Source: Caulobacter sp. S45
GTDB lineage: Bacteria; Pseudomonadota; Alphaproteobacteria; Caulobacterales; Caulobacteraceae
DNA: 64,000 nt
Assembly: GCF_009765965.1 (NCBI RefSeq)
Contig: NZ_LMUL01000014.1
Location: forward strand, 973,685 to 1,037,684
Direction of reading: 5' to 3'
A model generated the notes under the pieces. That model made no database searches and had not been told where the DNA came from. It was given only the letters and a program-made list of their open reading frames with translations. Made by a program: the position numbers and the translations under genes. Positions 1-10,440 of this stretch are shown here, piece by piece. Numbering within the stretch: position 1 is the first letter of the stretch; the number at the start of each line of letters is the position of its first letter.

Positions 1-1658
1 CCGACCCCTTCAGCCGCACCGCATTCCAGAACCAGCCGAGCGTGCAGGACATCATCGACGAAGGGCTATCCGCCCAGATCGACTATAAGATCCCCAGCAT
101 CAACGCTTCGATCACTTCGATCACGGCCTTCCGCAACTGGAAATTGCTCAACGGCAACGACCTCGACTTCAGCAACGCCGACCTGTTCTCGACGCCCGAC
201 AGCGACGCCAACAGCACTCAGTTCCAGGACTTCAGCCAGGAAATCCGTTTCGCCGGCAGCTACGACCGGCTCGATTTCCTGGTCGGCGGATTCTACGCCA
301 ACGAATACCTGCGCGACAATTTCGAATTCCAGACCGGAAATCAGTTCGGCACCTATCTGAGCGACCTGTTCAGCACCATTTCCTCAGGCGTGCCGAACCC
401 GAACTTCCTCACCGCCACCTTCGGGCCCAACGCCACCTTCCCCGGCGGCACCGGCAGCATGGACCGCTATCGCCAGCGTGACGACAACTACTCACTCTTT
501 ACCAACGATACGGTCCATGTCACCAGCAAGCTCGATGTCAATGTCGGGCTGCGATACACTATCGACAACAAGGTGCTCAACAGCAGCAACCAGAACTTCG
601 GCGCCGGCGCCGGCCAGGGTTGCTCGGCGGTGGACTCCAGCCCCCTGACCAAGCTGGGCCTGATCCCACAAGCCCTGCTGAATACGGTCTGCCTGCCGTT
701 CTTCAGCCCGGCCTTCAACAACTTCAACAACCACCAGAGCGAGTCCACCTCGAACACCTCCGGCACGGCGAAGCTGGTCTACCGTTGGGCGCCGCAGCTT
801 CTGACCTATGTGTCCTACGCCAAAGGCTTCAAGGCGGGCGGGTTCAACCTCGACCGTACCGGCTGCCCCAACGGCCAGCCGGTCGGGACGCCAGGCGGGA
901 ACTGCCCGGTCAGCCCCGCCCCCTTCAACCCGAACCTGATCACCGCGCTGACCGCCAACACCAACACCTTCTTCAAGCCGGAATACTCCGACTCGATCGA
1001 GGCGGGGGCCAAGACGACCCTGTTTGATCGCAAGCTGCTGTTGAACGCCACTCTGTTCTACGAGAAATTCACCAACTTCCAGTACAATACCTTCAACGGC
1101 CTGGTGTTCGTGGTCGACTCCCTGCCCGTCGTCTATAGCAAGGGCTTGGACACCGACTTCCTGTGGCGTCCGATCCGCGACCTGAACGTCCAGGGCGGCC
1201 TGACCATCGCCAACACCCGCTTCTCCCACACCGACGGGAGCAGCACCTCCGGCGTTCTGGCCACCTCCGGCTTCCTGGGCGCGCCGGGTTCGCGTCTGCC
1301 GCTGGCGCCGCAGTATTCCGCCTCCCTCGAGGGAACCTACACCTACCGTCTGCCGCGCGACTACATGGTCCGGTTCAACCTGGGGACCAAGTTCAACTCA
1401 CGCTACAACACCGGCTCGGACGAAGATCCCCGCAAGGAGCAGACCGGTTACTTCGTCACCGACGGCCGCATCATCTTCGGCCCGCAGAGCGCGCGGTACG
1501 ATGTGGAACTGTGGGCCGAGAACCTGTTCAACACCAACTACCAGCAGGTGGCCTTCGACTCCGGCTTCCAGAACGCGCCGACCAACCCGACGGGTCTGAT
1601 CGACACCTTCCTGGGCGCGCCGCGCACCTTCGGCGCCACCCTGCGCGCAAAGTTCTAA
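1..1658 (+). CDS. TonB-dependent receptor, C-terminal part (5' end outside window)
   Basis: This is the C-terminal ~552 residues of an outer-membrane TonB-dependent receptor; the reading frame is already open at base 3, so the signal peptide, TonB box and plug lie upstream of the window. The visible part is beta-barrel: alternating aromatic strands, receptor-like stretches such as YVSYAKGFKAGGFN and WAENLFNTNYQQVAF, and the terminal aromatic residue (...LRAKF) needed for barrel assembly. The substrate cannot be read from sequence. It ends convergent with ridA of the ring-cleavage operon, so uptake of that pathway's substrate is possible but is only inference. A strong hairpin follows the stop codon. 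Confidence 0.93.
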   Translation, partial: DPFSRTAFQNQPSVQDIIDEGLSAQIDYKIPSINASITSITAFRNWKLLNGNDLDFSNADLFSTPDSDANSTQFQDFSQEIRFAGSYDRLDFLVGGFYANEYLRDNFEFQTGNQFGTYLSDLFSTISSGVPNPNFLTATFGPNATFPGGTGSMDRYRQRDDNYSLFTNDTVHVTSKLDVNVGLRYTIDNKVLNSSNQNFGAGAGQGCSAVDSSPLTKLGLIPQALLNTVCLPFFSPAFNNFNNHQSESTSNTSGTAKLVYRWAPQLLTYVSYAKGFKAGGFNLDRTGCPNGQPVGTPGGNCPVSPAPFNPNLITALTANTNTFFKPEYSDSIEAGAKTTLFDRKLLLNATLFYEKFTNFQYNTFNGLVFVVDSLPVVYSKGLDTDFLWRPIRDLNVQGGLTIANTRFSHTDGSSTSGVLATSGFLGAPGSRLPLAPQYSASLEGTYTYRLPRDYMVRFNLGTKFNSRYNTGSDEDPRKEQTGYFVTDGRIIFGPQSARYDVELWAENLFNTNYQQVAFDSGFQNAPTNPTGLIDTFLGAPRTFGATLRAKF

Positions 1659-1666
1659 GAACGCCG

Positions 1667-1694
1667 CCCTCTCTCCCGCTTGCGGGAGAGAGGG
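1667..1694 (+). terminator. Hairpin after the TonB receptor
   Basis: A perfect 13-bp stem (CCCTCTCTCCCGC pairing with GCGGGAGAGAGGG) with a two-base loop begins 8 bases after the receptor stop and is followed by ATTTCGTT. The stem is very strong but the T tract is weak. It separates two convergent genes. Confidence 0.6.
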
Positions 1695-1719
1695 ATTTCG
1701 TTGCGTCAGCGGTCGGCCT

Positions 1720-2172
1720 TCAGTCCCCGGCGGGAGACGCCGAAACCACCGCAGTCGCTTCGATCTCGACCATGGCCAGAGGCTCCACCAAGCGCACCAC
1801 CTGCACCAGGGTCATGGGCGGATAGACCGGCCCCAGGGTCGCCCGGTAGGCTTGACCGATCTCCTTCAAGGCGTCGGTGTAGGCGTCGATGTCGGTCACA
1901 TACCAGGTGATCCGGGTCAGATGCTCGGGGCCGGCGCCGGCCGCGCCCAGCACCGCGACGATGTTGGCCAGCGCCTGCTCCACCTGACCGGCGAAGGTGG
2001 GGGGAAAGCGCCCCTCGGTGTCCCAGCCGATCTGGCCGGCGACGAATACCATCCGCCCCGACGCCACCATGCCGTTGCTGTAGCCGCTCGGGCGTTTCCA
2101 GCCCTCCGGCAACAAGGCGCGATGCAGCGAGGTGGGTCTATCCATGGCTCGGCTCATAACTTCGGTTGTCAT
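1720..2172 (-). CDS. RidA family (YjgF/UK114) reactive imine/enamine deaminase
   Basis: A 150-residue RidA-fold protein. Family members are trimers that hydrolyse 2-aminoacrylate-like enamines and imines or related reactive intermediates. Family features include the early GYSNGMVASGRMVFVAGQ strand, the central WYVTDIDAY segment, and the C-terminal PPMTLVQVVRLVEPLAMVEIEA block that carries the usual end of the active-site pocket. It is the last gene of the minus-strand operon, 13 bases after the SDR stop codon. In a pathway that makes an enamine (2-amino-oxocyclohexene carboxyl-CoA), an imine/enamine hydrolase is a fitting partner for removing ammonia; that role is inferred. Confidence 0.88.
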   Translation of the reverse strand: MTTEVMSRAMDRPTSLHRALLPEGWKRPSGYSNGMVASGRMVFVAGQIGWDTEGRFPPTFAGQVEQALANIVAVLGAAGAGPEHLTRITWYVTDIDAYTDALKEIGQAYRATLGPVYPPMTLVQVVRLVEPLAMVEIEATAVVSASPAGD

Positions 2173-2185
2173 CCTAACCCGCCCC

Positions 2186-2959
2186 TCAGCCGACTTCGCC
2201 GCCGGCGACCACCAGGGTCGTCCCGGTCACCGAGGCCGCACCGGCCCCGCATAGATAAAGCACCGCCGTGGCCACCTCTTCGGGCGCGATCAGGCGGCCC
2301 TGCGGGTTGACCCGGGTGAACTCGGCGCGTGCGTCTTCCGCCGTGCGCCCGCTCTTGGCGACGATGCGCGCGACGCTATCGCCGATCAGGTCGGTGTCGG
2401 TGAAGCCGGGACAGACCGCATTGACGGTGACGCCGGTCTTGGCGGTCTCCAGCGCCAGCGACCGGGTCAGGCCCAATAGCGCATGCTTGGCCGCCGCGTA
2501 GGCGCTGACATAGGCGTAGCCCTTCAGCGCGGCGGTCGAGGCGACGTTGACGATCCGCCCGAACCCGCCCTCGATCATGGCCGGCAGCACGGCGCGCGAC
2601 GCCGTGACCGGCCCCATCAGATTGATCTCCAGCATCCGGCGGAAATCGTCGCCGGTGGTGCGGGCGAAGGGCGCGCTGTGGGCGGCGCCGGCGTTGTTCA
2701 CCAGGATAGCGATGGGGCCGAAGCGGGCGGCAGCCTGGGCCAGCGCAGTCTGCAAGGCCGCCTCGTCGGCCACATCGGCCGTGACCCAGCCCTGCGCGAC
2801 GCCCGCCCGGACCAGTTCGTCGAGCGGTCCTACCGAGCGTCCGAGCGCCGTCACCCGATAGCCGGCCGTCGTCAGTGTCCGGCAGATCGCCGCCCCGATG
2901 CCGCGCCCGCCGCCCGTGACCAGGGCGTGCAGGCCTTCGCCCGTCCGCACCTCAGACAT
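2186..2959 (-). CDS. SDR family NAD(P)-dependent oxidoreductase
   Basis: A 257-residue classical short-chain dehydrogenase. The Rossmann motif TGGGRGIG is at about residues 15-22, NNAG near 88, the catalytic Ser near 140 (NVAST), and the YxxxK pair in [14 protein letters not shown] near 150. The C-terminal sequence resembles FabG and 3-hydroxyacyl-CoA dehydrogenases. The gene overlaps the upstream acyl-CoA dehydrogenase by 8 bases, so the two are translationally coupled. In this operon it probably oxidises a 3-hydroxyacyl-CoA or cyclic alcohol formed after ring reduction. The exact substrate is not visible. Confidence 0.9.
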   Translation of the reverse strand: MSEVRTGEGLHALVTGGGRGIGAAICRTLTTAGYRVTALGRSVGPLDELVRAGVAQGWVTADVADEAALQTALAQAAARFGPIAILVNNAGAAHSAPFARTTGDDFRRMLEINLMGPVTASRAVLPAMIEGGFGRIVNVASTAALKGYAYVSAYAAAKHALLGLTRSLALETAKTGVTVNAVCPGFTDTDLIGDSVARIVAKSGRTAEDARAEFTRVNPQGRLIAPEEVATAVLYLCGAGAASVTGTTLVVAGGEVG

Positions 2960-4118
2960 CGGCCGCAGCCAGGGTCTGGGCGGCGATGATCACCTTCTGC
3001 ACTTCCGACGCGCCCTCGTAGATGCGCAGCGCCCGGATCTCGCGATAGAGCCGCTCCACCGGATGGCCGGAGACCACGCCAAAGCCGCCCATGATCTGCA
3101 CGGCGGCGTCGATCACCTGCTGGGCGCCGTCGGTGGCGGCGAGCTTGGCCATGGCCGCCTCGCGGGTGATGCGGCCGCCGACCACGTCCTTGATCCAGGC
3201 GGCGCGGAACACCAGCAGGGCTGAGGTGTCGACGGTCAGGGCCATGTCGGCGATCTGGCCTTGCACGAGTTGCAGCGCCGACATCGGGGCGCCGAACAGC
3301 TTGCGGTTCTTCGCCCGCTTCAGCGCCTCGTCCAGCGCCCGGCGCGCAAAGCCCAGCGCGGCGGCGCCGACGGTGGGGCGGAACACGTCCAGCGTGGCCA
3401 TGGCGATCTTGAACCCCTGGCCCTCCTCGCCGATACGGTTGGCCTTGGGGATGCGGCAACTCGTGAAGCTGATCGTGGCCAGCGGGTGAGGCGCGATCAG
3501 CTCGATCCGCTCTTCGACCTTGAAGCCAGGCCGGTCGGCCTCGACCAGGAAGGCGGTGACGCCCTTGGAGCCGGCCGCGCCGGTGCGGGCGAACACGACG
3601 TAGAAGTCCGCGATACCGCCGTTGGAAATCCAGGTCTTGGTCCCGTCCAGAACGTAGTCGTCGCCGTCGGCGCGCGCGGCGGTGGTCATGGCGGCGACGT
3701 CGGAGCCGGCCTCAGGCTCGGACAGGGCGAAGGCGGCGATAGCCTCGCCCCTGGCCACGCGCGGCAACCAGGCCGCCTTCAGCGCCTCGTCGCCAAACAG
3801 ACTGATCGCGCCCGACCCCAGGCCCTGCATGGCGAGGGCGAAGTCGGCTAGGCCGCCGGCCTGAGCCAGGGCCTCGCGCGTCAGGCACAGGGAGCGGACG
3901 TCGAGCTGCGGGAGCCGGCCGCCGTAGGCTTCGGGCACACAGAACCCGAGCCAGCCGTCCGCGCCCAACCGCGCAACCAGCGCCCGACAGGTGGCGTCGA
4001 CATCGTGCTCCTGCTCGGCCAGCGGGCGGATGGCCTCGACATAGGCGCGCAGGTCGTCGGCGAGCGCGCGATGAGCGTCGTCGAAGAAGGGCCAGAAGAG
4101 ATAGCTGCGATCGCCCAT
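2952..4118 (-). CDS. Acyl-CoA dehydrogenase family protein
   Basis: A 388-residue FAD acyl-CoA dehydrogenase of normal length. Visible signatures are [15 protein letters not shown] (FAD/substrate-binding loop, about residues 130-145), [12 protein letters not shown], and the C-terminal [11 protein letters not shown], which holds the usual catalytic Glu. It lies between the crotonase (2-base gap) and the SDR (8-base overlap), forming a beta-oxidation set. In known 2-aminobenzoyl-CoA pathways such a dehydrogenase acts after ring reduction. That assignment rests on context, because the family has broad specificity. Confidence 0.92.
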   Translation of the reverse strand: MGDRSYLFWPFFDDAHRALADDLRAYVEAIRPLAEQEHDVDATCRALVARLGADGWLGFCVPEAYGGRLPQLDVRSLCLTREALAQAGGLADFALAMQGLGSGAISLFGDEALKAAWLPRVARGEAIAAFALSEPEAGSDVAAMTTAARADGDDYVLDGTKTWISNGGIADFYVVFARTGAAGSKGVTAFLVEADRPGFKVEERIELIAPHPLATISFTSCRIPKANRIGEEGQGFKIAMATLDVFRPTVGAAALGFARRALDEALKRAKNRKLFGAPMSALQLVQGQIADMALTVDTSALLVFRAAWIKDVVGGRITREAAMAKLAATDGAQQVIDAAVQIMGGFGVVSGHPVERLYREIRALRIYEGASEVQKVIIAAQTLAAADV

Positions 4119-4120
4119 GC

Positions 4121-4945
4121 TCAGCGCCCGACGAAGGCCGGCTTGGCCTTCTCCACGAAGGCGCGGTAGGCGATCTTAAAGTCCTCGGTCTGCATGCAGA
4201 CGGCCTGGGCCTGGGCCTCGCTCTCGATGGCGGCCTCCAGGCTCATATTCCATTCCTGGTTCAGCATGGTCTTGGTCATCATGTGTGCGAAGGTCGGCCC
4301 GGCCGCGAGACTGGCCGCCAGCTTTTCGGCTTCCGCCATCAGTTCGGCGGCGGGGACCAGCCGGTTGTAGAAGCCCCAGGCCGCGCCCTCGTCCGCGCTC
4401 ATGCTGCGTCCAGTGAACAGCAGTTCCGAGGCGCGGCCCTGGCCGATGATGCGGGGCAGGATCGCGCAGGCGCCCATGTCGCACCCCGCCAACCCCACTC
4501 GCACGAACAGGAAGGCGGTCTTGGCCTCGGGCGTCGCCAGGCGCAGGTCCGAGGCCATGGTCAGGATCGCCCCGGCCCCGACACAGACCCCGTCCACCGC
4601 CGCGATCACCGGCTGCGGACAGGCGCGGATCGCCTTGACCAGGTCGCCAGTCATGCGGGTGAAATCGAGCAACTCGCGCATGTCCATGCGCGTCAACGGG
4701 CCGATGATCTCATGTACGTCGCCGCCGGAGGAGAAGTTCCCACCGGCGCCGTTGACCACGACCACCTTCACGTCGCGCCGATAGACCAGCCCGCGGAAAA
4801 AATCGCGCAGCTCGGCGTAGCTTTCGAAGGTCAGGGGGTTCTTGCGATCGGGGCGGTTGAGGGTGACCACCGCGGTTTCGCCCATGACCGACAGGGCGAA
4901 ATGCCGGGGCGTCGCAATCGCAGCCTGCTCGACCGTCAACACCAT
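4121..4945 (-). CDS. Crotonase / enoyl-CoA hydratase family protein
   Basis: Crotonase-fold protein of about 274 residues. The oxyanion-hole segment [13 protein letters not shown] is near residue 70, the second oxyanion block [15 protein letters not shown] near 120, and [15 protein letters not shown] near 150. By eye, the two Glu residues of classical rat enoyl-CoA hydratase are not at their usual places, while a GCDMG Asp is present, so it may do another crotonase reaction (ring hydrolysis, isomerisation). I chose ATG 4945, preceded by GGGGAGA; a TTG at 4966 and a GTG at 4942 are alternatives. It is the first gene after an operator-like box and a 45-bp palindrome, so it may begin its own transcript. 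Confidence 0.88.
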   Translation of the reverse strand: MVLTVEQAAIATPRHFALSVMGETAVVTLNRPDRKNPLTFESYAELRDFFRGLVYRRDVKVVVVNGAGGNFSSGGDVHEIIGPLTRMDMRELLDFTRMTGDLVKAIRACPQPVIAAVDGVCVGAGAILTMASDLRLATPEAKTAFLFVRVGLAGCDMGACAILPRIIGQGRASELLFTGRSMSADEGAAWGFYNRLVPAAELMAEAEKLAASLAAGPTFAHMMTKTMLNQEWNMSLEAAIESEAQAQAVCMQTEDFKIAYRAFVEKAKPAFVGR

Positions 4946-4970
4946 TCTCCCCGACAGGCCAAGCAATTAG

Positions 4971-4983
4971 TTTAAACATGAAA
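4971..4983 (-). promoter_or_regulatory. Shared TTTCA-N5-AAA box upstream of the crotonase operon
   Basis: The minus strand reads TTTCATGTTTAAA, 26 bases before the crotonase ATG. Near-identical boxes occur upstream of the monooxygenase/reductase gene (TTTCAAACTTAAA), the cyclase gene (TTTCAAGCCTAAA) and the permease gene (CTTCAAACTTAAA). The box is partly dyad-symmetric (TTT...AAA). It is a candidate binding site for the adjacent MarR protein. Confidence 0.5.
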
Positions 4984-5018
4984 TTATCGGATCGACAAGC
5001 CGTTCGGCCTGAACGACG

Positions 5019-5129
5019 TGCGTGCTTCGAGACGCCCCTGCGGGGCCTCCTCAGCATGACGAAGTTTTTTGCCCGTCATCATCATTCGTCATGCTGAGGA
5101 GGCCCCGCAGGGGCGTCTCGAAGCACGCA
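5019..5129. repeat. Perfect 45-bp inverted repeat (intergenic palindromic element)
   Basis: Arms 5019-5063 and 5085-5129 are exact reverse complements over 45 bases, with a 21-base loop. The core reads GCTTCGAGACGCCCC...CTCAGCATGACGA. A diverged copy lies at 28558-28639, so this is a dispersed repeat family. It fills the 188-base gap between the thioesterase and crotonase genes, on the same strand as both, so read-through RNA would form a very long hairpin there. Confidence 0.9.
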
Positions 5130-5133
5130 GTCC

Positions 5134-5637
5134 CTAACCGCTCACCGCTTGGCGATACGCCTCCAGTGGCTCACGCAGCCACGTCGGGACAGGGGTGGCG
5201 CGGCGCGTTTTCTGGTCGGTGGTGACGGTGACCAGTTGGCCTCGCACCGTCTCCTCATCGGCGCGATGCAGGTGCACCCGCCAGGCGATCGACCCCGCGC
5301 CGATCCGGTCGATCAGCACGCTCAGCACGACCGCGTCTCCCATGCTCACCGGCCGGAAGAAGTCGCAGTCCACCCGGCCATAACCCAGGCCGACGCCATG
5401 AACGCGTATGGCGTCGTAATAGGACAGGCCAAGCCGCTCCGGGAAGAAGTCCTCCACCGCGCCGTTCATCAGATCGATCAATCTCGGCGTGTATGCGATA
5501 CCCGCCGGGTCGCAGTCGGAAAAACGGATTTTGCGCGGCGTGTGGAAGCTCGCCAGCGGCAGGGCCGAGAAGGCGACCGGGGTCAGGCGCGGCCGGGTCA
5601 GACCGGCATGGCCTTCTATCGTATCGGCGGCGCTCAT
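5134..5637 (-). CDS. Hotdog-fold acyl-CoA thioesterase (4-hydroxybenzoyl-CoA thioesterase type)
   Basis: A 167-residue 4HBT-like hotdog protein. The diagnostic loop RFSDCDPAGIAYTPR (about residues 38-52) carries the Asp that acts in 4-hydroxybenzoyl-CoA thioesterases. It is followed by the long hotdog helix (RLIDLMNGAVEDFF) and strands such as GYGRVDCDFFRPVSMGD. Its start overlaps the marR stop by 4 bases (ATGA), so the two are co-translated. It may release CoA from dead-end aryl-CoA esters, or form a free acid such as gentisate if the monooxygenase acts on salicylyl-CoA. Both roles are inferred. Confidence 0.9.
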   Translation of the reverse strand: MSAADTIEGHAGLTRPRLTPVAFSALPLASFHTPRKIRFSDCDPAGIAYTPRLIDLMNGAVEDFFPERLGLSYYDAIRVHGVGLGYGRVDCDFFRPVSMGDAVVLSVLIDRIGAGSIAWRVHLHRADEETVRGQLVTVTTDQKTRRATPVPTWLREPLEAYRQAVSG

Positions 5638-6152
5638 GACGGACGGCCGGCGTCCCTCAGGGTGGGCAGCACCGACGCCTTGAGCTTTCCGAGCGCCTTC
5701 AGCAGGGCCTCGATCTCGCGCGCCGACAGGTCCTCGAACATCTCGGCGATCCAGGCCTCGTGCGCCTCGGCCATAGCGGAGAACTCGCTTCGCCCCTCGG
5801 TGGTCAGCTTGATCACTTGCACGCGGCGATCCGACGGCAGGGGCGCGCGCTCCAGGTGGCCGCTCTCCACCAACCGCTCCACCAGCCCGGTGACGTTACC
5901 GTTGGAGACCATCATCCGCTTGGACATCTCGCCCAGCGTCATGCCCTGTGGCGCGCGCTCCAACTGAGCCATGAGGTCGAACCGCGGCAGGGTGACGTCG
6001 AACCCGTCGCGCAGCCGGCGGCGGATTTCCGTCTCGACCAGGTTGGTGCAGGTCAGTAGCCGCAGCCAGAGGCGCAGCTCGTCCTTGTGACCGTGGGGCG
6101 CTTCGAAGGCCTTGGTCTCGGCGTCCAGGGGCAGGATGTCCGTCGCGTTCAT
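5634..6152 (-). CDS. MarR family regulator of the ring-cleavage operon
   Basis: A 172-residue MarR protein: N-terminal dimerisation helix, then a winged helix with LPRFDLMAQLERAPQGMTLGEMSKRMMVSNGNVTG as the helix-turn-helix region (residues about 58-92) and the wing SDRRVQVIKLTTEG (about 112-125). It is the first gene of the minus-strand operon and is divergent from the monooxygenase/reductase at 6339, the usual layout for a local aryl-CoA-responsive repressor. The box TTTCAAACTTAAA (6288-6300) lies between them and recurs at three other island promoters, so this protein is the best candidate for the regulon's repressor. Confidence 0.9.
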   Translation of the reverse strand: MNATDILPLDAETKAFEAPHGHKDELRLWLRLLTCTNLVETEIRRRLRDGFDVTLPRFDLMAQLERAPQGMTLGEMSKRMMVSNGNVTGLVERLVESGHLERAPLPSDRRVQVIKLTTEGRSEFSAMAEAHEAWIAEMFEDLSAREIEALLKALGKLKASVLPTLRDAGRPS

Positions 6153-6287
6153 CGATCATATTCCCGCAGCGGCGCCGAGGTCGTGCGACTCGCTGCCTTG
6201 TGGCTTGCACTCAACCGAATACCTTACCAGCGCCCCGCGCGGCCATCCCTCAAGAGGATGGGCAATCTTGACACCCGAACGCGATTA

Positions 6288-6300
6288 TTTCAAACTTAAA
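6288..6300 (+). promoter_or_regulatory. Shared TTTCA-N5-AAA box in the marR/monooxygenase divergent region
   Basis: TTTCAAACTTAAA lies 39 bases before the monooxygenase/reductase ATG. The same 12-base core (TTCAAACTTAAA) recurs at 21101-21112 before the permease gene. It is a candidate MarR operator; I could not compute its frequency in the genome. Confidence 0.5.
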
Positions 6301-6338
6301 CCATTGGCGTGGACCGCCGCGCGATCTCAGGGCGCCCC

Positions 6339-8663
<2,325 letters not shown>

Positions 8664-8845
8664 GCGCCCCGCTTCCGCACGCCCCCTGCGCGCTATTGTC
8701 CGGGACCGTGTCCGCACGGCGACATGACAGTGGACGCCCCTGCCCTTCCGTGTAGATGTCGAACGCAACTGCATATGGGGCGCATGCAGCAGACTTGATC
8801 TCCGCATCGCGCCGCACCGTTGAAGATCAGAGGTCGGTATCGGCG

Positions 8846-9322
8846 ATGGCCAGATCGCGCGCTCAACCAACAACGTCCTTGAGCGAGGGCGACAGCTGGA
8901 TCGACAATTTCACGCCCTACCGGCTTTACCGCGTCACGACCAAGTTGAACGCCAAGCTTATGGGTAAGTTGAAGTCCAACAAGATCAACCCGTCGCAGTG
9001 GCGTGTGTTGAGCGTACTTCGCGCTTATGGCACGCTGAACGTAGGCAAGTTGGTCGAACTTACGCTCATGGAACAGCCTACGGTCAGCCGCGTGGTGGCT
9101 CAACTCGAACAGGACGGTCGCATCGAGCGCCGCTGGTCGACGGTCGACTCCCGCGTGGCCGAGCTGACCATCACCCCCGCGGGCGTGGAAGCCTTCGACG
9201 CCATCATCCCCACCGCGCTGCGTCACCAGCAGCTCGCCTTCAAGGGGTTCGACAAGACCGAGATCGCCGCCCTGACCGCGATGCTGGCGCGGATCGAAGC
9301 CAATATAGAATTCTATGATTGA
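8846..9322 (+). CDS. MarR family transcriptional regulator
   Basis: A winged-helix MarR protein of about 158 residues. The core INPSQWRVLSVLRAYGTLNVGKLVELTLMEQPTVSRVVAQL is the helix-turn-helix and recognition helix, and RRWSTVDSRVAELTITPAG is the wing. An in-frame ATG at 8756 would add 30 residues of non-family sequence, so ATG 8846 is preferred, although neither has a strong ribosome-binding site. Its end overlaps the next gene (VOC protein) by 8 bases, so the pair is translationally coupled. It may sense a pathway intermediate; the ligand is unknown. Confidence 0.85.
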   Translation: MARSRAQPTTSLSEGDSWIDNFTPYRLYRVTTKLNAKLMGKLKSNKINPSQWRVLSVLRAYGTLNVGKLVELTLMEQPTVSRVVAQLEQDGRIERRWSTVDSRVAELTITPAGVEAFDAIIPTALRHQQLAFKGFDKTEIAALTAMLARIEANIEFYD

Positions 9323-9785
9323 AGCGGGCGCGCCAGGGTTCGAAATCCTAGCGCCGCCCGTCGGCGTATCCGAGGGCCTGGCCCTGCTGCAGGCTCCGAA
9401 AGGAACCATCACCTTTTTCTACTACCAGGACCTGGGCGACGCGGCGGCCTTCTATCGCGACGTGATCGGCCTGCGCAGCGTCATGGAATCGGACTGGTGT
9501 GTGATCTTCGACCTGAACCCCGGCGCGCGGCTGGGGCTGGTCAACGCCACGGCGGGCAGCCAGCGCCCGATCCTGGGCCGCAACAAGGGCGCCATCCTGT
9601 CGCTGCAGATCGACGATGTGGAGGCCTGCCTCGAACGGCTGAAGCGCCAGGGCTTGGCCCCCGCATCCGCCTGCCTGGCCGAGGGCTGCGCCGGACGCAC
9701 CCGCGAATACAAGATCCAGGACCCCGAAGGCTATACGGTGGAATTCTTCGCCTGGGTCGATCAGCAGGCGGCCTATTCCACGTAG
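9315..9785 (+). CDS. VOC family protein (glyoxalase/extradiol dioxygenase fold)
   Basis: A 156-residue vicinal-oxygen-chelate protein. It has one typical module start (ITFFYYQDLGDAAAFYRDVIGL, about residues 35-57) and the end IQDPEGYTVEFFAW (about 135-148), whose Glu is a usual metal ligand. The long N-terminal tail (about 30 residues) before the first strand is unusual. It overlaps the upstream marR by 8 bases. Members of this superfamily include isomerases, lyases and ring-opening dioxygenases as well as binding proteins. No specific reaction can be assigned, but a role in the aromatic pathway is plausible. Confidence 0.82.
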   Translation: MIEAGAPGFEILAPPVGVSEGLALLQAPKGTITFFYYQDLGDAAAFYRDVIGLRSVMESDWCVIFDLNPGARLGLVNATAGSQRPILGRNKGAILSLQIDDVEACLERLKRQGLAPASACLAEGCAGRTREYKIQDPEGYTVEFFAWVDQQAAYST

Positions 9786-9870
9786 AACCGCGCACGGTTG
9801 CCAGAGCGGTATAGGCGCCTTAGCCAATAGGGCTGCGCCAAGACGCTGATATTTTCCGACCGGATGCTCC

Positions 9871-10338
9871 ATGGCCACCGCCGCCCGCGCCGACACCGAT
9901 CCCGTCTCGCCGGCCTTCACCTACCACACCTATCCGTTCTACCTGCTGTCGCGCACGTCCGGCTGCTACAACCGGGCGATGGAGCGGGCGCTCAAGCCGC
10001 TGGGGCTGGACCAGGCGCGCTGGCGGGTGCTGGTGATCCTGGCCGAGGACGGGCCGCTGTCGATCGGCGATATCGCCGAGGCGGCGGTCTACAAGGCCTC
10101 CACCCTGTCGCGCATCATCGGGCGCATGCAGGCGGCCGGCCATCTAGACGTCGCGCCGCGCGCCAGCGACAACCGGGTGGTGGAGGTTTCGCTGTCGCCC
10201 GCCGGACGTGAGCTCTACGCGCGCTCGATGAGCGCCGCCAGCCGGGTCTACCGCCGCGCCTGCGAGGTGCTGAACGAGGCGGAGTTCAAGCTCCTGTCCG
10301 ACCTGCTCATAAAAGTGGCGGAGCCTTTCGCCACCTGA
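9871..10338 (+). CDS. MarR family transcriptional regulator upstream of iorAB
   Basis: A 155-residue MarR protein with LDQARWRVLVILAEDGPLSIGDIAEAAVYKASTLSRIIGRM as helix-turn-helix (about residues 46-86) and RASDNRVVEVSLSPAG as wing (about 97-112). It lies 102 bases before iorA on the same strand and probably regulates that operon. A perfect 12-bp palindrome GATTGGCCAATC (10337-10348) overlaps its stop codon, and CATTTGTAATG follows at about 10365; either could be an operator. It is the third MarR gene within 4.7 kb. Confidence 0.88.
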   Translation: MATAARADTDPVSPAFTYHTYPFYLLSRTSGCYNRAMERALKPLGLDQARWRVLVILAEDGPLSIGDIAEAAVYKASTLSRIIGRMQAAGHLDVAPRASDNRVVEVSLSPAGRELYARSMSAASRVYRRACEVLNEAEFKLLSDLLIKVAEPFAT

Positions 10339-10440
10339 TTGGCCAATCGAGAAACATGCAAAATCATTTGTAATGTCACTCAACGCGCATAATCTCGCCC
10401 CATAGCGGCCGTTGCGGCGGCCAGAGCCTGTAGGTGCGCC

